DNA of 42,243 nucleotides from Streptomyces niphimycinicus (GTDB taxonomy: Bacteria; Actinomycetota; Actinomycetes; Streptomycetales; Streptomycetaceae), in assembly GCF_018883605.1 (NCBI RefSeq), contig NZ_JAHLEM010000094.1:1-42243 (forward strand), in the 5' to 3' direction. Position numbers and translations under genes: made by a program. This document shows, piece by piece, positions 37,740 to 42,243 of the stretch (positions within the stretch are counted from its first letter, which is position 1; each line of letters begins with the position of its first letter). The notes beneath the pieces were generated by a model, which worked only from the letters and a program-made list of their open reading frames with translations, was not told where the DNA came from and made no database searches.

Positions 37740-38113
37740 CGGACACCCCGGCCGCGGCCCCCTTCCTCACCGCGTGGTTCGAGATACTGGACGGTGACGA
37801 GCCGTCCCGGATCCTCGACCTGATCAGCGACGACTTCTCGCTGTCCATCCTGTTCTCCACCGGCGACGGCAACGCCACCGACTTCGCCGGGGACCGCGCC
37901 GCCCTCGTCGGCTATCTCGAACAGCGTGAGAAGGGCACCCGCACCCACCACATGCTGTCGGCCACCACGCTCGGCCAGGACGAGCTGTTCCTGGGCGAGG
38001 TACGACGCGCGGGCGTCCCCGAGGCCGGCTTCGTCGCCGCCGGGCAGGTGAACGGCGAAGGCCGGCTGCGGCGCCTGCTGATCGGGCGCTCATCCGAGAT
38101 CCGCTTCACCTGA
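37736..38113 (+). CDS. NTF2-like (SnoaL-type) small protein, second of pair
   Basis: This 125-residue protein has the same overall pattern as its neighbour (FEILDGDEPSRILDLISDDFSLSILFS near the start, shown by key residues ILDLISDDF). Sequence identity between the two is low, so they are an old duplication or separate recruits. The start overlaps the upstream stop (ATGA). It may be an isomerase, dehydratase or binding subunit for the pathway substrate. Confidence 0.75.
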   Translation: MTDTPAAAPFLTAWFEILDGDEPSRILDLISDDFSLSILFSTGDGNATDFAGDRAALVGYLEQREKGTRTHHMLSATTLGQDELFLGEVRRAGVPEAGFVAAGQVNGEGRLRRLLIGRSSEIRFT

Positions 38114-38168
38114 GCGGTATCGGATCCGCTCACCACCCCATCCCCTCGACCCCGTGCGGAGCACCGTC

Positions 38169-38489
38169 ATGTACAACCTGGTCCTGCTGGCAGCCCGGCC
38201 CCCGGAGTGGACGCATGAGCAGTTCATCACCTGGTGGCGCGGCGACCACGCGGAGCTGACCTACCGCCTGCCCGGGCTGCGCGCCTGGCGCCACACCGAT
38301 ATCGACACCGCTCTGGAGCCGCGTTCCGAGGGCTGGGACGGGATCTCCGTGCTCGGCTTCGACTCCCCGGAGGACCTGAAGAAGGCCCTCGCGAGCCCCG
38401 AGTGGGCCGCGGCCGTCGCCCAGGTCGGCGACATGAAGGGCCGCCGGATCGCGGTCATGGGACACGAGGCGGAGATGTTCGCCGCCTGA
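38169..38489 (+). CDS. EthD-family small protein
   Basis: This 106-residue dimeric alpha/beta-barrel type protein begins YNLVLLAARPPEWTHEQF and continues with WWRGDHAEL, the typical EthD pattern of a Trp-His pair after the first helix. EthD-like proteins include small monooxygenases, cyclases and dehydratases. ATG 38169 follows GGAG. It lies 55 nt after the NTF2-like pair, in the same unit. Confidence 0.85.
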   Translation: MYNLVLLAARPPEWTHEQFITWWRGDHAELTYRLPGLRAWRHTDIDTALEPRSEGWDGISVLGFDSPEDLKKALASPEWAAAVAQVGDMKGRRIAVMGHEAEMFAA

Positions 38490-38516
38490 GAATCCTGAGG
38501 ATTCCGGGCCGCCCGG
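38490..38516. terminator. Two consecutive hairpins after the EthD gene
   Basis: GAATCC-TGA-GGATTC (38490-38504) and CCGGG-CCG-CCCGG (38504-38516) share one base and directly follow the EthD stop codon. They could attenuate transcription into the ligase gene or protect the upstream mRNA. Confidence 0.5.
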
Positions 38517-38586
38517 CGCGGTCCGGCGGCAGGGCAAGCACCAGAGTTCGGCAAACGGAGTTCGGCACAGCGCGACGAGGGGCAGG

Positions 38587-40092
38587 ATGCGACAGGTAGT
38601 GCGGGAGTTCCAGCAGAAGGCGGAAGAGGCCGACTTCATCGCCGTGATCGACGACACCGGCAGCCATCCGGCCCGGCAACTGCTCGACGAGGCCCAACGG
38701 CTGGCCGGAGCGCTGTCCCCGGGCGAGCCCGACGGCTCGGTCGGCACCGTCCTGGTCCAGGCGGACAACTCATGGCGCACCGTCGCCGCCACCCTCGCCG
38801 TGGGACTGCGCGGCGGGGTCCTCGCGGTGGTCAATCGGCACACCACACCCGCCGAGTTCACCGCCGCATGGGAGGACATCCGCCCGGACGCCGTCGTCGC
38901 CGAGCCCTCGGCGATGGACGAGTGGGCCGTGCCCACCCGGCTGCCCGACCCGGCACGGACCGTGCTCGACGGCTGGGCCTGCCGGTCCGCACCCGGAAAA
39001 CGCGAGGTGTCGCGGTGGTCCGGCGGCGCCCTCATCGGCCTCACCTCCGGATCGACCGGGCGCCCCAAAGGCGTCGTCCAGTCCGAGCGGGCCCTGCGCT
39101 ACGCCGCCACGAGCACCATCGACGTCAACGGCCTGGCACCGGGCGACGCCATCGCCGCGATCGTGCCGCTGTCGTCCACGGCGGCCTACTGCTTCGGGGT
39201 CTATCTCTCCCTTGTGCTGCGCGGGCCCCTCGTCCTGACCGGGAAGTGGGACCGGGCGGTCGCACTGCGGCGGATGGCCGAGGCCGGTGTCCGCTGGACC
39301 ATGTGCGTACCGACCATGGCGCTTCAGATGGGCACCGAAGCGGCCGGCTCCGGCATTCTGCGGGGCGTCCGGTCGATCACCGTCGGCGGCGGGCCCATGG
39401 ACCGCGGAGCCCTGGCCAGGGCCGAACAGTCCCTGGGCACCAAGATCCTCCGCGTCTTCGGCATGTCCGAATGCCTGGGCCACACCACGCCGAGCCCCGA
39501 CGACCCCGAGGAGATCCGGCTCGGCAGAGACGGCCGCCCCTTCCCGGGGACGGACGTACGCGCGCTCACCGCCGACGGTCAGGCGGCCGGGCCCGGAGTG
39601 ACCGGCCGGGCGCAGGTCCGCGGCCCCTCCCTCTTCCTCGGATACGCCCGCGAGGGCAGAACCGATCCGCCGGCGCTGACGGAGGACGGCTATCTGCCCA
39701 CCGGCGACCTGCTGATGGTCCACGAGGACGGCACCCTCACCGTCATGGGCCGCGAGAAGGACATCATCATCCGCGGCGGCCGCAACATCGACATCACCGA
39801 GATCGAGCGCGCGGTCGCCAGCCATCCACGCGTGGCCAGAGCCTGTGTCGCGCCGGTCCCCGACGATGTCCTCGGCGAACGCGTGGCGCTGCTCGTCGTC
39901 GCCGAGGACGGCGGCGGCGTCGAACTGGACGAGGTGACCGGCCATCTGGAGAGCGTCGGTCTGTCCAAGACCAAATGGCCCGAGTACGTCTACGACGTCG
40001 AGGAACTGCCCCAGACAAAGGTCGGCAAGCTCGACCGGGGCGGAGCCCGGGAGCTGGCCATCAGGCTGCACACCCGCGAGGGAGGATCATGA
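38587..40092 (+). CDS. AMP-binding acyl-CoA synthetase/ligase
   Basis: This 501-residue adenylate-forming enzyme has TSGSTGRPKG near residue 153, a RVFGMSECLGHTT segment in place of the usual YGxTE, YLPTGDL, GREKDIIIRGG and a C-terminal Lys in TKVGKLDR. It would activate a carboxylic acid to its CoA thioester and so feed the acyl-CoA enzymes of the island. It is shorter than typical long-chain FadD proteins and nearest in type to cyclohexanecarboxylate/aromatic-acid-like ligases. Its stop overlaps the next gene. Substrate unknown. Confidence 0.92.
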   Translation: MRQVVREFQQKAEEADFIAVIDDTGSHPARQLLDEAQRLAGALSPGEPDGSVGTVLVQADNSWRTVAATLAVGLRGGVLAVVNRHTTPAEFTAAWEDIRPDAVVAEPSAMDEWAVPTRLPDPARTVLDGWACRSAPGKREVSRWSGGALIGLTSGSTGRPKGVVQSERALRYAATSTIDVNGLAPGDAIAAIVPLSSTAAYCFGVYLSLVLRGPLVLTGKWDRAVALRRMAEAGVRWTMCVPTMALQMGTEAAGSGILRGVRSITVGGGPMDRGALARAEQSLGTKILRVFGMSECLGHTTPSPDDPEEIRLGRDGRPFPGTDVRALTADGQAAGPGVTGRAQVRGPSLFLGYAREGRTDPPALTEDGYLPTGDLLMVHEDGTLTVMGREKDIIIRGGRNIDITEIERAVASHPRVARACVAPVPDDVLGERVALLVVAEDGGGVELDEVTGHLESVGLSKTKWPEYVYDVEELPQTKVGKLDRGGARELAIRLHTREGGS

Positions 40093-41150
40093 CGGCACGG
40101 TTCGACCAGGCTCCCTGGGCGGCGGCCGGAATCCAGACCGTACAGCCCGGGGTGCACCGCGTGCCGCTGCCACTTCCCGGCGACGGGCTGCGCGCCGTCA
40201 ACGTCTACCTCCTGGAGGATCTGGCCGACGACGGCATCGTCATGATCGACGGGGGCTGGGCGATCCCCGAGGCGCGCAAGGTGCTCGAGGACGCCCTGGC
40301 CGCCATCGACCGCGACCCCGGCGACATCAGCCACATCCTGGTCACCCATATCCACCGCGACCACTACACCCAGGCGGTGGAACTGCGCCGGCTGCTGGGC
40401 TCGCGCGTCTACCTCGGCGCCGGGGAACTCCCCGGCCTGGAGATGCTCGACCGGTTGCGCAGCGACCAGCCGGTGGGCTCACTGCGGACCCTGCGCGCGG
40501 CGGGAGCAGGGGACCTCGCCGACCAGATCGAGGCGATGGACCACGGCGGCTACGACCCGAGTGTGTGGGAGGCACCCGACCGCTGGCTCGGCGCGGAGAC
40601 CCTGCGCTTCGGCGAGCGCGAACTGCGTGTCGTCCCCACCCCCGGACACACCAAGGGCCATGTGGTCTTCCTGGACGAAGAGCGGGGGCTGGTGTTCTCC
40701 GGGGATCACGTCCTGCCGCATATCACCCCGTCCATCGGCTTCGAGCTGGCCGAGCCCGGCGGCCGTCCGCTCGCCGACTACCTGGACTCGCTACGGCTGA
40801 TGACCCGCTACGCCGACGCCCGCCTGCTGCCCGCACACGGGCCGGTGGCCGACAGCACCCACACCCGGGTCGCCGAACTGCTCGACCATCACGACGAGCG
40901 GCTGGCCAGAAGCCTGGCGGCGCTGGGCGAGAACACACTCGACGCCCACGCGGTGGCGCGCCGGCTCGCCTGGACGCGCCGTGCCGTGCCGTTCGCGGAG
41001 TTGAGCGCCTTCAACCAGATGCTCGCGATCAATGAGACGGCCGCCCATTTGGATGTCCTGGTGCTGCGGGGCCGGGCGACGGTGGCATTCGCCGACGGTG
41101 TGCATCGGTACTCGCGGGCGGCAACGAACGGGTCGGCGCCGCCCTCATGA
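40089..41150 (+). CDS. Metallo-beta-lactamase-fold hydrolase
   Basis: This 353-residue protein has the full binuclear metal site: His87, His89, Asp91, His92 (THIHRDH), His187 (PGHTKGH), Asp206 (SGDH) and His250 (PAHGP), then a C-terminal winged-helix-like part typical of LACTB2-type members. The start overlaps the ligase stop (ATGA), so the two are coupled. It may hydrolyse a lactone or an acyl-CoA thioester, for example to open a lactone substrate or rescue CoA. A beta-lactamase role is unlikely. Confidence 0.9.
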   Translation: MTARFDQAPWAAAGIQTVQPGVHRVPLPLPGDGLRAVNVYLLEDLADDGIVMIDGGWAIPEARKVLEDALAAIDRDPGDISHILVTHIHRDHYTQAVELRRLLGSRVYLGAGELPGLEMLDRLRSDQPVGSLRTLRAAGAGDLADQIEAMDHGGYDPSVWEAPDRWLGAETLRFGERELRVVPTPGHTKGHVVFLDEERGLVFSGDHVLPHITPSIGFELAEPGGRPLADYLDSLRLMTRYADARLLPAHGPVADSTHTRVAELLDHHDERLARSLAALGENTLDAHAVARRLAWTRRAVPFAELSAFNQMLAINETAAHLDVLVLRGRATVAFADGVHRYSRAATNGSAPPS

Positions 41151-41172
41151 ACCCGGCATCTGGCCACGGTAT

Positions 41173-41205
41173 GGCACTGAGTACCCGCCCAAGGTGCTGA
41201 GTGCC
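41173..41205. promoter_or_regulatory. Tandem operator pair downstream of the second TetR gene
   Basis: GGCACTGAGTACC (41173-41185) and GGTGCTGAGTGCC (41193-41205) are near-palindromic copies of the element found in front of the same TetR gene, 20 bp apart centre to centre. They lie in the 65-nt gap between the convergent ends of the hydrolase and TetR genes. The outer bases GGCACT and AGTGCC can also form a hairpin. Confidence 0.65.
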
Positions 41206-41215
41206 ACGCCGGTGG

Positions 41216-41974
41216 CTAGTCGTCCCCCAGCGTCTTCTCGATCTTCTGCACCACGCGCCACAGGGGAGCCTTCCGTGGCGCGACGATGACCACCACATCG
41301 TCCTCCTCGCTCCCCGGCGCGGCGGCGGCGCCGCTCTCCGCGGATTCGTCGGCACTGCCCCACGTCTGCCGGACGAAGGCCAGCGATTGATCCACCGCCT
41401 TCGGGCCATCGCCGTGCCCCCCGCCGCGCAGCCAGGTCCGCAGTCCGCTGTTGTGCGCGGCGACGATGGCCGCGGCCTCCACTTCGGCCCGCAGGGCTCC
41501 GTTCGGGTCCCCCGCATAGCGTTGCCGCAGGTAGTGGGCCAGGGTGCGCTCGTAGCGGTGTACGACGGACAGCTCGTAGCCGCGCAGGCTGGGCACCTCG
41601 CGGGTGAGCCGATAACGCCGCACGGAGAACTCCGGGTTCGCGGCATACATCCGCATGACGAGGCGGGCCGCGTCACAGATCACATCGAGCGGTTCGCCGT
41701 CGGTGCTCGTCGCGAGGAAGGCGCTCATCTCGGTCAGGCAGCGCTCATGGTCGGGGAAGACGACGTCTTCCTTGGACGGGAAGTAGCGGAAGAACGACCG
41801 TCGCCCCACTCCGGCCCGCGCCACGATGTCGTCCACCGTGGTCCGCTCGAAGCCATGCTCCACGAAGAGTTGGAACGCGGCCTCGATGAGCACCTCGCGC
41901 ATGGGTGCTCTGCCGGACGGCCCGGGCCCGCTCACCGCTGGGGTCGCCCTGCCCTCGTCGCGTACGTCCGCCAT
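41216..41974 (-). CDS. TetR-family regulator, second
   Basis: This 252-residue protein has a helix-turn-helix near residues 25-70 (TTVDDIVARAGVGRRSFFRYF) and a long C-terminal domain ending in an unusual tail (VIVAPRKAPLWRVVQKIEKTL). It is longer than most TetR proteins. ATG 41974 has no clear ribosome-binding site. It is divergent from the electron-transfer flavoprotein gene, with two operators between them, so it probably controls itself and that gene. Ligand unknown. Confidence 0.9.
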   Translation of the reverse strand: MADVRDEGRATPAVSGPGPSGRAPMREVLIEAAFQLFVEHGFERTTVDDIVARAGVGRRSFFRYFPSKEDVVFPDHERCLTEMSAFLATSTDGEPLDVICDAARLVMRMYAANPEFSVRRYRLTREVPSLRGYELSVVHRYERTLAHYLRQRYAGDPNGALRAEVEAAAIVAAHNSGLRTWLRGGGHGDGPKAVDQSLAFVRQTWGSADESAESGAAAAPGSEEDDVVVIVAPRKAPLWRVVQKIEKTLGDD

Positions 41975-42007
41975 GAAGGGAACGTAGCATCAGCGCGTGG
42001 CGAGAGC

Positions 42008-42042
42008 GACACTGAGTACCTTTACTGAGGGTACTGAGTGCC
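42008..42042. promoter_or_regulatory. Tandem operator pair between the second TetR and ETF genes
   Basis: GACACTGAGTACC (42008-42020) and GGTACTGAGTGCC (42030-42042) are 22 bp apart centre to centre, about two helical turns. A weaker copy (TTTACTGAGGGTA) lies between them. This is a typical layout for co-operative TetR dimers at a divergent promoter. Confidence 0.7.
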
Positions 42043-42106
42043 ATACTCTCGTTCAGGTGCTCCGGTGGGGCAGCGCGGACATCCACGAACAGTAAGGAGA
42101 GCCGGC

Positions 42107-42243
42107 GTGAGCTTGAGGATCGTTGTCTGTGTGAAGTATGTGCCCGACGCCACTGGCGACCGGCACTTCGCCGAGGACCTGACCGTCGATCGCGACGATG
42201 TGGACGGCCTGCTGTCGGAGCTGGACGAGTACGCGGTCGAGCA
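42107..42243 (+). CDS. etfB: Electron transfer flavoprotein beta subunit, N-terminal part
   Basis: The first 45 residues begin with RIVVCVKYVPDATGDR, typical of the ETF beta (FixA) N-terminus. GTG 42107 follows AAGGAG. The gene runs off the window. ETF takes electrons from acyl-CoA dehydrogenases and passes them to the quinone pool, so this gene fits the four dehydrogenases upstream. A housekeeping ETF locus that happens to border the island is equally possible. Confidence 0.88.
   Translation, partial: MSLRIVVCVKYVPDATGDRHFAEDLTVDRDDVDGLLSELDEYAVE

Noticed and set aside
41173..41205. Simple terminator between convergent genes
   Set aside because: GGCACT and AGTGCC can pair, but the loop is long and the two 13-nt elements match the operators at 42008-42042 better than chance hairpin sequence would.

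Overview
The window is high-GC DNA with strong G/C third-position bias, GTG/TTG starts, ATGA/GTGA stop-start overlaps and an actinobacterial gene set. A Streptomyces or close relative is the best guess. It holds two functional regions, and no tRNA, rRNA, CRISPR array or transposase was seen.

Region 1 (1-14.6 kb) is the edge of a natural-product cluster. One 13 kb gene encodes a polyketide synthase/peptide synthetase hybrid with the order FAAL - ACP - KS - AT - KR - ACP - C - A - PCP - C - terminal reductase-like domain. The last domain is not a thioesterase or a usual NRPS R domain. It resembles the stand-alone cyanobacterial acyl-ACP reductase (AAR) that makes fatty aldehydes, and it keeps the candidate catalytic cysteine. 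The expected product is a lipid chain extended once by a malonate unit, reduced to a beta-hydroxyacyl group, joined to one amino acid and possibly released as an aldehyde. A convergent drug-efflux-type MFS gene follows.

Region 2 (14.8-42.2 kb) looks like a catabolic island. It has an FGGY sugar kinase, a frameshifted FAD dehydrogenase, an MHS-family importer, four acyl-CoA dehydrogenases, two APH-fold kinases beside acyl-CoA dehydrogenases, five SDRs, a zinc alcohol dehydrogenase, two crotonase-fold enzymes, a thiolase, a thiolase-like protein with a DUF35 partner, two NTF2-like proteins, an EthD protein, an AMP-binding ligase, a metallo-beta-lactamase-fold hydrolase and two TetR regulators. 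The start of an electron-transfer flavoprotein beta gene, the usual acceptor for acyl-CoA dehydrogenases, lies at the right edge. The APH plus acyl-CoA dehydrogenase pairing recalls LvaA/LvaC of levulinate catabolism and mammalian ACAD10/ACAD11, which remove a 4-hydroxyl by phosphorylation and elimination.

Eight intergenic sites of the form TGAA-N5-TTCA (16401 to 37297) lie in front of nearly every transcription unit of region 2, including the TetR gene at 36545. This suggests one dedicated regulon. A second, different operator family (GGYACTGAGTRCC) occurs four times around the second TetR gene (41216-41974), two copies on each side. The substrate of the catabolic island is not evident from sequence.
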